Shown here: one piece after another, positions 1 to 9,740 of the stretch
Position numbering within the stretch: position 1 is the first letter of the stretch
How the letters are laid out: each line of letters begins with the position of its first letter
Source of the DNA: Oppiella nova
Taxonomy: Eukaryota > Arthropoda > Arachnida > Sarcoptiformes > Oppiidae
NCBI GenBank assembly: GCA_905397405.1
Contig: CAJPVJ010000585.1
Span: 1 to 22,743 of the forward strand
Reading direction: 5' to 3'
Length of the DNA stretch: 22,743 nt
Position numbers and translations under genes: made by a program
The notes under the pieces: generated by a model
What the model was told of the DNA's origin: nothing
What the model saw: only the letters and a program-made list of their open reading frames with translations
Database searches by the model: none

Positions 1-548
1 AGGAAGACCTTTAAAAAACGAAAAAAGTATATTTTTAAATTATTTTTATTTGATCTAGTTTACAAATTAATTCCAGTGCGAGTACTTTGTGGACAACTCA
101 TTATCATTAATATAATAAAATTAAACATTGTGCATGATACGTTTTAACCAGTGATTTTATGGTTACTGGTACTGTACCTTGATGGCAATTAAATTATAAT
201 TTTGTACCCTAATACTTTTAGAAAGGTAATAAATATTTATTTAGAAAATTATATCAACTAGATGTTTATTATTTTTTATGACAAATAAGTTCAATAATGT
301 ATACGTTTGATACACCCTGGTACGTTTCCAAAGTGCATATTATTTCATCTAATCATTGGTAGACTTAATGAATTACTAATTATTTATCATTTGTAGTTAA
401 AATATATTTTAATAAAAAGTTTTACTAACTTTTGAGTGCCGCGTATAGCCATGAGAGTACACTAACACTGCATTCCATGTGAAACAGTAAACACATAAAC
501 AATAGCAACAAAAGACAACAACATATTTGACTCGCTTTGCAAACACAG
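1..548. other. AT-rich non-coding DNA upstream of the MED25-like gene
   Basis: This stretch has no convincing coding region on either strand. It is AT-rich with several AATAAA-like hexamers, and turns A/C-rich between about 480 and 530, as arthropod 5' UTRs and proximal promoters often do. It may hold the 3' flank of an upstream gene or an intron of the MED25-like gene if that gene starts outside the window. I see no earlier MED25 exon here. Confidence 0.6.
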
Positions 549-637
549 CATTCAGTCACTTATCTCATACACAACTGGATCGGCACAACCATCACATCCA
601 TTGCCACCACATCAGTGACACACTCGTAGTGACAGCG
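549..637 (+). promoter_or_regulatory. Possible initiator and 5' UTR of the MED25-like gene
   Basis: ATTCAGTC at 550-557 resembles the arthropod initiator (TCAGT), and the segment up to the ATG at 638 is A/C-rich with a usable start context (GCG before ATGG). If this is the true start, the gene encodes only the C-terminal domain of MED25. The alternative is an intron ending at GACAG (631-635), which would make 636 the start of an internal exon. Confidence 0.25.
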
Positions 638-1391
638 ATGGCCGCAAGTAATGGCACTTCGCCACTACAGCACCCGTTCCCACAACCCTCCCCTCCCATG
701 AACGCCACCATTCACTCGCACCCCACCCCTCCAGCGCCCACTACAAAGGCTCACGTGTGGACCGGTATCATGGACTACAAGGAGACGCCCTTACAGCCGG
801 GACCGAGCACTGGCTGCCCACGTGACACGCATAGCCTCTACTGCAACATCACGTGTCATGCGGTGAATGGTGTGCCCGAAGTGTATGGCCACGAATGGCC
901 CCAACAGTTGCTTCTCTCGCTTGTTCCCAAACAACTGATTATGAGTTTGTTTCCGATGCTTAAGAGCAGCGCATACCATATAACTCTGCACTTTGCCGAT
1001 GACCAGCACCCGGGTCTGTCCAAACTGATAGCAATCATGAGCTCGAACTGGGTATGCACTCTCTGCACTGCCCGTCCCCTCATCAGTGTATGTAATGTGT
1101 GTTCACTGCACCCATAGATCGGATGCATTCAATTGGCTGGACTCAGTATCCGCATGATTATAGTGCTGTACAATCCCGACAAACGGTATGCTATTTGTTG
1201 GACAGTAGGGTATGAGTGCTAATGTGATGTCTATGTATTTGGACAGTATATTCATGGGGTTTGTACCGCACAATCAACAGGAGTTCTTCGACACCATGAA
1301 AGAGATCGTTGAGGACCATAAGAAGCGGAAAAATGATCCCACAATGAGTCCGGTAATTGTCTTTTCGATTATACATAGGTTTAGTCATTGA
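638..1391 (+). CDS. MED25: Mediator subunit 25, activator-interaction (PTOV/ACID) domain, three exons
   Basis: MED25 is a Mediator subunit whose ACID/PTOV beta-barrel domain binds transcription activators in the nucleus. Hand splicing gives exons 638-1051, 1118-1185 and 1247-1391, with introns of 66 and 61 nt that have GTATGC donors and TAG/CAG acceptors. The reading frame is kept across both. The first about 45 residues are rich in Pro, His and Thr. After them come AHVWTGIMDYKE, EWPQQLLLSLVPKQL, the ALKSSAYHITLHF-like strand (here MLKSSAYHITLHF) and, over the junctions, RMIIVLYNPDKR followed by IFMGFVPHNQQEF. All of these line up with the MED25 ACID domain. The third exon can read through to TGA at 1389-1391, or use a GTAATT donor at 1353 to join an exon at 1480 in the same phase, which would add the 1486-1800 ORF. 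The N-terminal von Willebrand domain expected in a full MED25 is not in the window. Family assignment is strong; the start and the last exon are uncertain. Confidence 0.82.
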
Positions 1392-1485
1392 CAGCACCGG
1401 TAGTGCGCATAGAATGTACAGTATTCTGTGTAATGTTAATATGTTGAGTGAATAATAATGTGTTTTTATTGACGTATAGACGATA

Positions 1486-1800
1486 ATGCCATCAATTGAT
1501 CCCAAAGTAGTGTCTAATAGGAGCAGAGAAATGGACGCAAGAAGTAGTCAAGTCTTCGACAATGACTTCGTAAATGAGATTAAAAATGAAATGAAAGCCG
1601 AAATCATGAGAGAAATAAAAAGTGGAATAATGTCTGAATTTGCGGTTAAACTCAAGAATGAAATCAAATGTGAATTGAAAACTGAATTATTGCTTGAAAT
1701 TGAAAGTGAAGTCAAATATAAGAAAATAAAGACTGAAAGCAATTGCGACGACAAAGACTCTATGCATTCAAATGACTTCTTAGCACTCGATTACCTCTGA
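1486..1800 (+). CDS. Small protein with tetrapeptide repeats; 5' end shared with a neighbouring F-box gene
   Basis: I do not recognise this 104-residue ORF as a known family. Residues 1-28 (MPSIDPKVVSNR, then MDARSSQ) match the first residues of the F-box protein at 2488 (MGAIDSKVLFHKR, then MTARSSH). Residues 30-77 are a run of tetrapeptides of the form x-E-(I/M/L/V)-K, which should form a highly charged helix. The C-terminus is short and acidic and ends in FLALDYL. There is no F-box. It may be an independent short gene, or the fourth exon of the MED25-like gene, because an acceptor (GTATAG, ending at 1479) joins in phase to a donor at 1353. A decayed relative at 4818-4980 keeps both ends but lacks the repeat block, so the unit has been duplicated as a piece. 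Confidence 0.5.
   Translation: MPSIDPKVVSNRSREMDARSSQVFDNDFVNEIKNEMKAEIMREIKSGIMSEFAVKLKNEIKCELKTELLLEIESEVKYKKIKTESNCDDKDSMHSNDFLALDYL
1573..1716 (+). repeat. 12-nt degenerate tandem repeat, 12 units, coding for tetrapeptides
   Basis: Twelve consecutive 12-nt units in frame encode NEIK, NEMK, AEIM, REIK, SGIM, SEFA, VKLK, NEIK, CELK, TELL, LEIE and SEVK. The second codon is mostly GAA/GAG and the third mostly ATT/ATG/TTG-like. The units are diverged, but the period is unbroken. Confidence 0.8.
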
Positions 1801-2370
1801 TTGATGCCAACATTCATATCAGACTTTTTGATCTCATTTTAATTAATTTTAAGAGATTTTTAATTATATTTTCTAAACATATTCTACACATACCGTACGG
1901 TACTTTCATTCATTTTTACGGTACATTCGTTTATACTTTTTAATTAATATAATTGTAGCTAATTTTATATTAATTTCATTTAATAAATACTTGTTTAAAA
2001 TTTGGAAAAATGATTATTCATTAATTGTATGTTAAATTCAAGAATATTCTACAGTATATCATAGTCTACCCATAGATTGCAGTGCACTCATGCCATTCAA
2101 ATAATGAGTCATTCAGTAAATATTCTGTATGTCAGTCAACGTGTATCATAATACAGTATAGTCTAAGTGTATACGTCTAAGTGTTTCATTTTGAATACGA
2201 TTACTATTAATAATATTAACTTAATATTCAAATATATTCTTCATTTAGTTCATTGTTTTATAATTTTTTTTAATACAATTAATACTATAAACATTAATAT
2301 ATTCAATTAAACATATCAAACAAATTTTTATGTTTATCGTAGAATATTAGATACAGTATACTATTGGTTT
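1801..2370. other. AT-rich spacer with 3'-end signals
   Basis: No coding region is seen. The first 60 nt match the DNA after the decayed module at 4925-4985 (both contain TTTTGATCTCA, then TTTTTAAGA or TTTTAAGAG). AATAAA at 1982-1987 could end the upstream transcript. One copy of the AGAATATTCT palindrome lies at 2041-2050. CCGTACGG at about 1893 is another short palindrome. Confidence 0.6.
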
Positions 2371-2487
2371 TGAAGCACCTGTAGTTTTGCATTCACTGTA
2401 AGTCTCTGTGAAATAGTTGTTTTACTATTACGGTAATTGTTAATTCTCTATAATTATCTTTTTATAATTTAGTTTATTTTATCAAAT
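2371..2487 (+). promoter_or_regulatory. 5' flank of F-box gene 1, duplicated upstream of F-box gene 2
   Basis: The block AGCACC, then a gap, then CATTCACTGTAAGTCT matches 4732-4760 (AGCACC, then CTCATTGTAAGTCT). A weaker match to its first part lies at 1386-1403. A splice-donor-like GTAAGT sits at 2398 and at 4753, 90 and 65 nt before the corresponding module ATG, which suggests a shared non-coding first exon or a conserved promoter piece. Function is inferred only from the conservation. Confidence 0.35.
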
Positions 2488-3783
2488 ATGGGAGCAATTG
2501 ATAGCAAAGTATTGTTTCATAAGAGACGAGGAATGACAGCAAGAAGTAGTCATACAATGGATGAGAAGGAAGTGTACGTGAAAGACTCTTTGGACCGATT
2601 CGGTGATGATTTGTGTCAACACTTATTGAGTTACCTGTCGTTTGAGGATCGATTCAGATATGAATGTGTGTCCAAACAGTGGCAGCGATTGATATACACG
2701 ACACTAACGGAACTAAACCTCAATCAATGGATAATATCCGACAAAACATTTGAAATAGTGTTGAAAAAGTGTCCAAACGTTACACACATTGAAATCGCGA
2801 GCATTTCACACAAGTTTAATAACTCAAAGTTGGACTCAATTAACAAATATTGCAATCATTTGAATGAGTTTCATGTCATACATAGCGATGATTTAAAGGC
2901 ACAGACATTGAGTGAATTCTTCGCAAAGTTTGCCAAACAATTGAAATTCATTGAATGGCTATACACTGAACGCAACGATACCACGGATCTGATCGCTAAG
3001 AATATGAAGTTTTGCGCGAATTTACGGCAAATTAATATGAATTACGTTTGCAGTGATCATCGTTTGTCTTATGTATTAAGTGGTCATAGAAATGAGGTTT
3101 TGTTTCCGAGATTACAAACTTTCAAATTTGGTTACACTGAGGATGACGTGAATTGTTTGCCAGTGTTTGTGAAGTCTTATAAAAGTACTGTGAAATCAAT
3201 TGATGTATCCATACATAGGAATTATGACGAGAAATGCATTGAAGTCCTGATGACTAGTTTACCACAAATGCCGGCATTAATTGATTTGAAGATTACTTGT
3301 TATGATGACCCATTAAGTCCTAAAATAATGAGTCAATTGAAACAAATCGGTACTAATTGTCGGCAATTGAAGAGACTTTCATTGTATTTAGATTTGGATT
3401 CAAATGAATTATTCACACAATTATTGCAAACAATTAATAAAAACTTTAAACATTTGAAACGTTTGGAAATCCAAAGAGAGTTTCGATCGGAATCTGAATT
3501 AATGTGTGAATCACTGAATAGATTGAAACGTTTGACACATTTATCGCTGTATACATCGGATGACAAACTATGTACTAATCAGCAGTTTGTGACAAATATT
3601 GGCAAACATTTACCGCGACTTCAATTCATAAGTCTTAACCATTTGGTGATAACGGATAGTGTGTTGCAGTCATTGGCAGAACTGCCGAAATTACAATCCA
3701 TTAAAATGCATGGATTAAGAGATTATACACAAACGGCTGCCAATAATCTGTTCCGAAAGTCACCAAAAATGATAACTTTCTAA
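2488..3783 (+). CDS. F-box/leucine-rich-repeat protein 1 (putative SCF substrate receptor)
   Basis: A single-exon gene of 431 residues. F-box proteins bind Skp1 and bring substrates to the SCF (Skp1-cullin-F-box) ubiquitin ligase. The F-box covers about residues 36-75 (DRFGDDLCQHLLSYLSFEDR, then FRYECVSKQW). From about 85 to 425 there are irregular leucine-rich repeats with lines such as CPNVTHIEI, LKRLEIQ, LTHLSLY and LPRLQFISL, so the rest is a likely substrate-binding solenoid. The first about 30 residues are absent from the third gene of the cluster and match the small ORF at 1486, so this N-terminus looks added from that module. The start ATG at 2488 is preceded by AAAT. AATAAA at 3995-4000 could serve as poly(A) signal. 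The substrate is unknown. Confidence 0.9.
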   Translation: MGAIDSKVLFHKRRGMTARSSHTMDEKEVYVKDSLDRFGDDLCQHLLSYLSFEDRFRYECVSKQWQRLIYTTLTELNLNQWIISDKTFEIVLKKCPNVTHIEIASISHKFNNSKLDSINKYCNHLNEFHVIHSDDLKAQTLSEFFAKFAKQLKFIEWLYTERNDTTDLIAKNMKFCANLRQINMNYVCSDHRLSYVLSGHRNEVLFPRLQTFKFGYTEDDVNCLPVFVKSYKSTVKSIDVSIHRNYDEKCIEVLMTSLPQMPALIDLKITCYDDPLSPKIMSQLKQIGTNCRQLKRLSLYLDLDSNELFTQLLQTINKNFKHLKRLEIQREFRSESELMCESLNRLKRLTHLSLYTSDDKLCTNQQFVTNIGKHLPRLQFISLNHLVITDSVLQSLAELPKLQSIKMHGLRDYTQTAANNLFRKSPKMITF

Positions 3784-4817
3784 ATAATGACAGCAATTAG
3801 TTACCCGTATAAGTGTTTACACTATTTTACAAATGTTACTGTACTGTACATGACAATTACCATGGTACATGGTAAATATATAAATCATAACAATTGTATT
3901 ACAGGATATTCTTAATATTTAAAGTATATTATTATACAGTATTACACGAAAACACTCATTAAATATACAAAATCTTATCAATAGTTTAGTTCACAATAAA
4001 GTAATCATTAATTTATTATAACTGTTTAAATGCCAATCCTTTTCACTACAATTAGAATTTATGAATTAAAAATTGATTTAAAAATACCCTGATAAATATA
4101 AATACGTTCATTCATAATAATTGAATTGACTTGAACGATAAAAAGTAAGCATCGTGGAATAATAATGAAAATACCGCCTGGTACATTTGTACTACTTTTT
4201 CATACAGTCATATACTGCTATTTAATACACTGTGAACGCTATTAAAAGGTACTGAATTGCGTTTGGATTACATCACAGATACCTATGAATTATTACATCA
4301 GCCATAATATCTTGACGTTCATTGGCTTCTCTCTCTTTCCCTCCCTCTCTCTCTCTCTCTCCTCTATGTTCTCAGTGTTTGAGATAACCATTGAATTCAG
4401 TGTTCAATCGGACATCGCTTTGAAGTGTAATTATTTTTTGCCGACATTTGTCTAGTTTTGTGTCAATTAATACATACAGTATTGACGCGAATCACAAGAA
4501 CTGATACCTCGGAAGACTGTGACCGAGTTATACATGAAACGAGTCCGATGTCTATCCCAGAGACTCGTTGAACGGCTAAGTGTTGAGTACTTATCACTCA
4601 CTATATGTGTAACTCTTTTGACAATTATTTTGCATTCACTTCAATTCATTGAACAGTGTTTTGAATGCGACATAAATCGTGTGATTATAAGAGTTGCGGT
4701 GAGTGTTGGGGACACGTATTGACACCATTGACAGCACCCGTTGTCTCTCATTGTAAGTCTGGTTTTGAATTGATTTTTAATAGCAATTAGTTTTCAGCAC
4801 TTATTTAATTCCATAAA
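3784..4817. other. Intergenic region between F-box genes 1 and 2
   Basis: No gene is recognised in this 1 kb. It contains a small hairpin at 3857-3875 (TTACCATG, 3-nt loop, CATGGTAA) soon after the stop of F-box gene 1, a pyrimidine tract at 4326-4365, and a less AT-rich stretch from 4370 to 4740 that may be promoter or 5' UTR for F-box gene 2. A 63-codon ATG frame at 4534-4722 has no recognisable features. Confidence 0.6.
4326..4365 (+). repeat. CT-rich microsatellite
   Basis: An almost pure C/T tract with an uninterrupted (CT)n core, upstream of F-box gene 2. Similar tracts occur at 12029-12045 and 20366-20387. On the other strand it reads (GA)n, which in arthropods can be a GAGA-factor type promoter element; that role is only a possibility here. 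Confidence 0.8.
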
Positions 4818-4980
4818 ATGTGTTTCAATTGATAGCAAAGTGTTGTCTCATAAGTGGTGAGAGGAATGGCACTCAAGAAGTAGTCACACGAATGAGTGGC
4901 AAGTCTTCGGCAAACACTCCGACCTTTTGATCTCAGTTTGGGTTTCAGTTAATTGTTTGCAAAACTATTTTTAAGACTTT
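4818..4980 (+). pseudogene. Decayed copy of the 5' module of the 1486 ORF and F-box gene 1
   Basis: From ATG at 4818 the DNA follows the start of F-box gene 1 (AATTGATAGCAAAGT, TTGTCTCATAAG, GAGGAATG, AAGAAGTAGTCA) but has an extra base and in-frame stops (TGA, TAG) within six codons. It then matches the 1486 ORF more closely (CAAGTCTTCG) and jumps directly to the sequence that follows that ORF's stop (TTTTGATCTCA), so the whole 12-nt repeat block is missing. It lies just before the start of F-box gene 2 and may now be part of its 5' UTR. Confidence 0.7.
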
Positions 4981-4993
4981 TTTGTGTCAAAAC

Positions 4994-6422
4994 ATGTCTT
5001 CAAATGAATCCCCAGAAGACGTGTCACCGAAGAGACGGAGACTATCATCGAGTTGTGCATCAAATGAGTCGAAAGTCTATCCGAAAGACTCTTTGGACCG
5101 ATTCGGCGATGATTTATATAAAGTCCTATTGAGTTACCTATCATTTGAGGACCGGTTCCGACGGGAATGTGTGTCCAAACAGTGGCAACGATGCATATAT
5201 GAGACACAAACGGATCTCACAATTGATCCCATGGCTCGCGTAAGACTCGGCCGTCTGTCGCCTAATAAGCAAAACGAGACACCATTTGGACGGATGCTGA
5301 AGAACATTAGGTCCGTTCGCATCAAACGGATTGATTTGAATGCAGACATTGTCCGCACAATTACCACTCATTTCCGCCAATTAAACGCCATTACAATCAG
5401 CGATGCGTTTATAAATCACGCGGCATTTGACACGTTTATGGCTATGTTTGGGTCCACTTTGACATACCTGTCCATTGACTGCAAGTGTAGCGCATCTCAC
5501 GAGGAGGTTATCATCAAAAGTGTGCAAAACTATTGCCATAATCTGTGCGAATATAATGTTGTATTGAATTCATATAATAAGACATTTTCGATGCTTTTCT
5601 CGCCTGAAAATCAAGTGTTTTTCAAAAGATTAGAGAAAATTAATCTCAAGTTTATGTCCAAAAACAGTGATAAGTTTCGCTTATTTGTGGAAAACCTCAA
5701 GAATCGTATGAAATCGTTGAAAGTAATCATCAGAGGATCGGATGATAAGACACTGAATACAGTGACCACTGGTTTGACACAAATGCGTGAATTAATTCAT
5801 TTACACCTCTATTACAAACACAACGTATTCACCGACATATCCACAGCTATACTAACGGATCAATTGCGGGAAATATCGGCGAAATGTCCTAAACTTAAGA
5901 GACTTTCCATAAGTATTAATACAATTACCCCTCAAATCATGCAAACGCTGAATGAATGCTTTAAACGCATTACACGACTGGAAATGGATGGCAACGACTA
6001 CGAGGGGCGCAATGAGGGCCCGATTCGTTGCAACACATTTAACGCTAAATACGGGTAACGAGTATTGGATCGGCGACCAGTTTTTCGCGACAATCGCCAC
6101 AAACCTACCGAACCTGCGGTGCGTTCGTATGGAGCGGGCGGACATCGGCCACACCGGACTGGTGTCGATGAGGGCGTTACGCAAACTGGAGGCCATTCAC
6201 GTGACCCATAATGCGAGTCATGTGTCTCAGCGGGCAATTGACGAGTTGTGGCGCCGGTGTCCCAAAATGAGGGCCCTTTCCATAGATGAGGGCAACCATA
6301 ACGATGAGCCTACGGGTTGGATAACTATCCCGGTTGACCCCCAGGATCATGAATTTGTGGAGATTGTGGACTTGGATCTGGAGGACTCGGATATAGAAGG
6401 CGTGTATGCAGACCCTCTTTAG
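4994..6422 (+). CDS. F-box/leucine-rich-repeat protein 2, with a one-nucleotide frameshift
   Basis: A putative SCF substrate receptor, paralogous to its neighbours. The frame from ATG at 4994 gives a basic, Ser-rich N-terminus with a possible nuclear signal (SPKRRRLSSS), an F-box at about residues 35-75 (DRFGDDLYKVLLSYLSFEDR) and leucine-rich repeats, then stops at 6056-6058. The homologous C-terminus continues in the next frame from about 6015-6035 (ATHLTLNT, LPNLRCVRM, CPKMRALSI) to TAG at 6420-6422 and ends in a very acidic tail (VDLDLEDSDIEG). Rejoining needs a shift equal to one extra base; no GT-AG intron fits there. The part after the break is clearly richer in GC than the part before it. 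This could be a sequence error, a young pseudogene or a real truncated protein of 354 residues with a non-homologous tail. Confidence 0.8.
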
Positions 6423-6946
6423 CATCATGGTCATTTAGATAAAAACCCTGGCGCTAGTATGTTCTAGACTCTAAACATAGTCTAATAATTGTCATTCACA
6501 AACTTATCTAATAGTTGTTAATTTGTGCCTAATTTGAAGCTTGGTAATTACTGAGCGATATATTCAGTATTTATATGTTAAGCGCATATTATATTCAATT
6601 ATATTAGAGTTTGTTTAATCACTTAAATAGTGTTAACGAATCATATAATTCATTACAACTATTGAAATGATTATTTATGTCAAACAAGTTATGTAATCAT
6701 CTGTAGCTACGGCAACCTTGATGTAAATTTAATAATTTTATTGTTTATTGTTTATTATAAAATATGCTATACGTACTATTAATATTAGGTAAAATAGTAT
6801 TAATACATACATTTTTATTTTAAAATTATTTAGACTCGCATTTCAATAAAAATTATTATTTGTAATAAAATATTTTTAATTATAGTTTAGATAACTGTAT
6901 GATAGAAATATTGTAATACGTTATAAATTTGAAACTTAATTGTAAA
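6423..6946. other. AT-rich intergenic region before F-box gene 3
   Basis: There are no coding features. It is very AT-rich and must contain the 3' end of F-box gene 2 and the promoter of F-box gene 3. I do not see the GTAAGT-containing upstream block or the 5' module that the other members of the cluster share. Confidence 0.6.
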
Positions 6947-8230
6947 ATGTGTGAAAAGTATAGTAAAGACAGTTTCGACAGATTTGGTGATGATTTATGT
7001 GAAGTCCTGTTGAGTTACCTATCAGTTGACCACAAATTCAGATATGAATGCGTTTGCAGACAATGGCATCGATTGGTGTTTAACAGACACCACGAGTTGG
7101 TTATGAATCGCGAGGTCATGATTGGCGGTCAAGACATGCAAATCGCTAATAAAAGCGTTAATTACACGGCATTTGTAACGCTACTGAAAAAGTGTACAAA
7201 ACTCCGATTCATTGACTGTAGCGCTGAGGGAATATATCGTCAAATAGTTGACGACATTATCACTCATTGCCATCATCTGAATGTCATCGACATAACCATC
7301 ACTCACGACGTCGGTGTTGAGACGATTGACAAGTTTATGGCAAAGTTTGCCAAACAATTGATTCACTTTTCATTCTGTATTAAAGACAACCCTAATGTTG
7401 AGACAAGAATCGCGCAAAACATCAAAGTTTTCAACAGTTTACGAGAGATTAACACAAATTCCGGTCACTTTGATCGACAATTTTGGCAACTTTTGTGCAC
7501 CAAAAATGTGGTCTTATTTCCGAAGTTACAGAAAATATCGTTTTATTACAGACAAGACTTGACTGGGTTTGAGATATTTGTGCGAAACTATAGGAATAGT
7601 TTGCAATCAATTGATGTGTTAATGAATTATAGTTGCGATGAGGAGTCCGTCGATATACTGATGACTGGTTTGTCACAAATGGAGGTATTAATTGATCTGA
7701 AGATGAATTTTAGTATTTATAATAGCGACGACTCGAAGACTATTTTGATTGTAAACTCATTGAAACAATTGGGACTCAATTGTCGTCGACTTAAGAGACT
7801 TGACATTAGGTTAAAAATAAAGACCACGGATATAATGACTGCTATAATGACAACAATTGATGAAAATTTTGGTCAAATAAGGCGTTTAGAGGTCAGGAAC
7901 TCGTCGACAATTCCGCCCACTTTTGCACTCATCAAAGAACCCCCGAAAGGATGCAAACGATTAACACATTTGAAGCTTAAATCACAGAGTTATCTCATTA
8001 ATGACCCCTTTTTCAAAGATATTGATCGCAAACTACCGGCCCTCCAGTGCCTGTGTCTCTCGAAAGTGAATATAACGGATGAGACACTGAATTCTGTGTC
8101 AATGTTACCGAATGTACGGAAAGTTAACTTTCATGGTATCGACGGGTACTCACAAACTGGTGCTAAGAATCTGATAGAAAATTGTCCCAAAATTATTAAA
8201 TTAAAATTAAAAGACAGGAAATATCTGTAG
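6947..8230 (+). CDS. F-box/leucine-rich-repeat protein 3 (putative SCF substrate receptor)
   Basis: An intact single-exon gene of 427 residues from ATG at 6947. The frame is open 18 nt further upstream, but only with non-ATG codons. The F-box begins almost at the N-terminus, at about residues 10-50 (DRFGDDLCEVLLSYLSVDHK, then FRYECVCRQWHR). It is followed by leucine-rich repeats to the C-terminus (for example CTKLRFIDC, LKRLDIRL, LTHLKLK, LPALQCLCL). It aligns with F-box protein 1 over its whole length, including the LKQLGLNCRRLKRL line (LKQIGTNCRQLKRL in protein 1) and the closing CPKIIKL (SPKMITF in protein 1). It lacks the N-terminal 28-residue module, so it probably shows the ancestral form. 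The tail is basic (KLKLKDRKYL). Confidence 0.9.
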   Translation: MCEKYSKDSFDRFGDDLCEVLLSYLSVDHKFRYECVCRQWHRLVFNRHHELVMNREVMIGGQDMQIANKSVNYTAFVTLLKKCTKLRFIDCSAEGIYRQIVDDIITHCHHLNVIDITITHDVGVETIDKFMAKFAKQLIHFSFCIKDNPNVETRIAQNIKVFNSLREINTNSGHFDRQFWQLLCTKNVVLFPKLQKISFYYRQDLTGFEIFVRNYRNSLQSIDVLMNYSCDEESVDILMTGLSQMEVLIDLKMNFSIYNSDDSKTILIVNSLKQLGLNCRRLKRLDIRLKIKTTDIMTAIMTTIDENFGQIRRLEVRNSSTIPPTFALIKEPPKGCKRLTHLKLKSQSYLINDPFFKDIDRKLPALQCLCLSKVNITDETLNSVSMLPNVRKVNFHGIDGYSQTGAKNLIENCPKIIKLKLKDRKYL

Positions 8231-9740
8231 ACTTTAATTATTGATAAAATAACTGCTTATATAAACCCTATCAATATTGCAATCATATGTCTCATCGCAA
8301 ACATCGGGTCTATCAGTGAGATATCGACTCAATGTACAGACATTTATCGAGAGGTTGTTCGACTTATACGGACACCCAATAGGTTTCTATTGTTACGATT
8401 AGTTTCCCATTAATAGTTATGAAATCTATCAATACCTATGGATTTATGGCATTAATTATGTACTAATTATGACATTATATATTTTAACTTTATTATAATA
8501 ATATTAAATCAATTTTTGTGTATTAACAAAAATATTATTGTTCTTTATTAATAAATATATTTTTAAAAATAAACTACGGTAATTGTGAATACCTTTATAG
8601 AAAATGTAAATTATTATAAATTTTATAATAAAAGTTTACAAGGAAAAAACTGTAGTGTATATTAAAATGCAAAAATATTTTTAAATTCAAATATTAAATA
8701 GTTTAAGCATAAGTGCAATACTTTACTAAAAAACTTATTATTTAAAAATTAATTTAATAAGTTATAACTTATATACCGGTATAATAACGAATATTTTAAA
8801 ACAATTTTTGAAACCATAAGTAACAAGATAATAATTTAACGTAAGTTTACACAAAATATTGCTCTATTATTGTTATAACACAACTGAATTCATTATCTAG
8901 ATACTTTATCACAAAATGCGATGACAACCACAGTTTTGTTAAACATTGCAATAGCTATAAATTCATGTAACGCATTATTAAGCAAATGTGGTTTTATAAA
9001 AAATATAATGTTAATGTTATTTTATAAATTATTACCATACTGTACATTAATTATTTTAAATATTTTAAAGCCATAATATAATTTTTAAATTTAGAATAAG
9101 TTTTAATTATAGTGTAATTTATTTTGTAATATAAATATCTTGCTCTATTTATCAAGATTATTTAAATTATTACCATTGGCCATTAAGTACTTATTGTTTT
9201 ATAAAAATAGTAGCATGTTATTTTGGCACATAATATTTCACATATTTAAATATTAACTATCTGATATATTGTGTCCCAATTAATTTGCACTGTACATTCA
9301 TCGCGATCAAATATCCACGTCTACAGTATAGTATAATAAAAAATTTAATATTACCATGTTGTATCAAAAATAAATATAAAGTAATAATAATTTTAGTTTA
9401 ATTATTTATTCATCGTTTTATAATACATTGTTTGATTTATTACAATTGTAACATGTATATTTATTATACACATTAATAATCTATTATTTAGAATAAATAA
9501 AAATAAACATGCTCATTATTCAATGGCTGCACGTGTTTATGTAATAAAACATAATTTCCTTTTTTAGTAAAAAAGTACAAAATTCTTACATCTCTTATAA
9601 TTGACTAAAAAGTATTTTCAAAGCAATGTTTTTATTATGAATACTTCAATCAGATATGAAATGTCTATTAAACAGAATTGGCACTTGTACATAAACTATT
9701 TATACACGCCTGTCCCCATGTGAAATGCTAATTATTCATA
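8231..9740. other. AT-rich intergenic desert
   Basis: About 1.5 kb with no coding frame of note on either strand and no recognisable RNA gene. It is extremely AT-rich with many AATAAA hexamers (for example near 8550), so the exact poly(A) site of F-box gene 3 cannot be chosen. TATACCGGTATA at about 8772-8783 is a perfect 12-bp palindrome. Confidence 0.65.

Noticed and set aside
4534-4722. 63-codon ATG frame upstream of F-box gene 2
   Set aside because: It has no family resemblance and no paralogue near the other F-box genes. It is more likely 5' UTR or promoter DNA.
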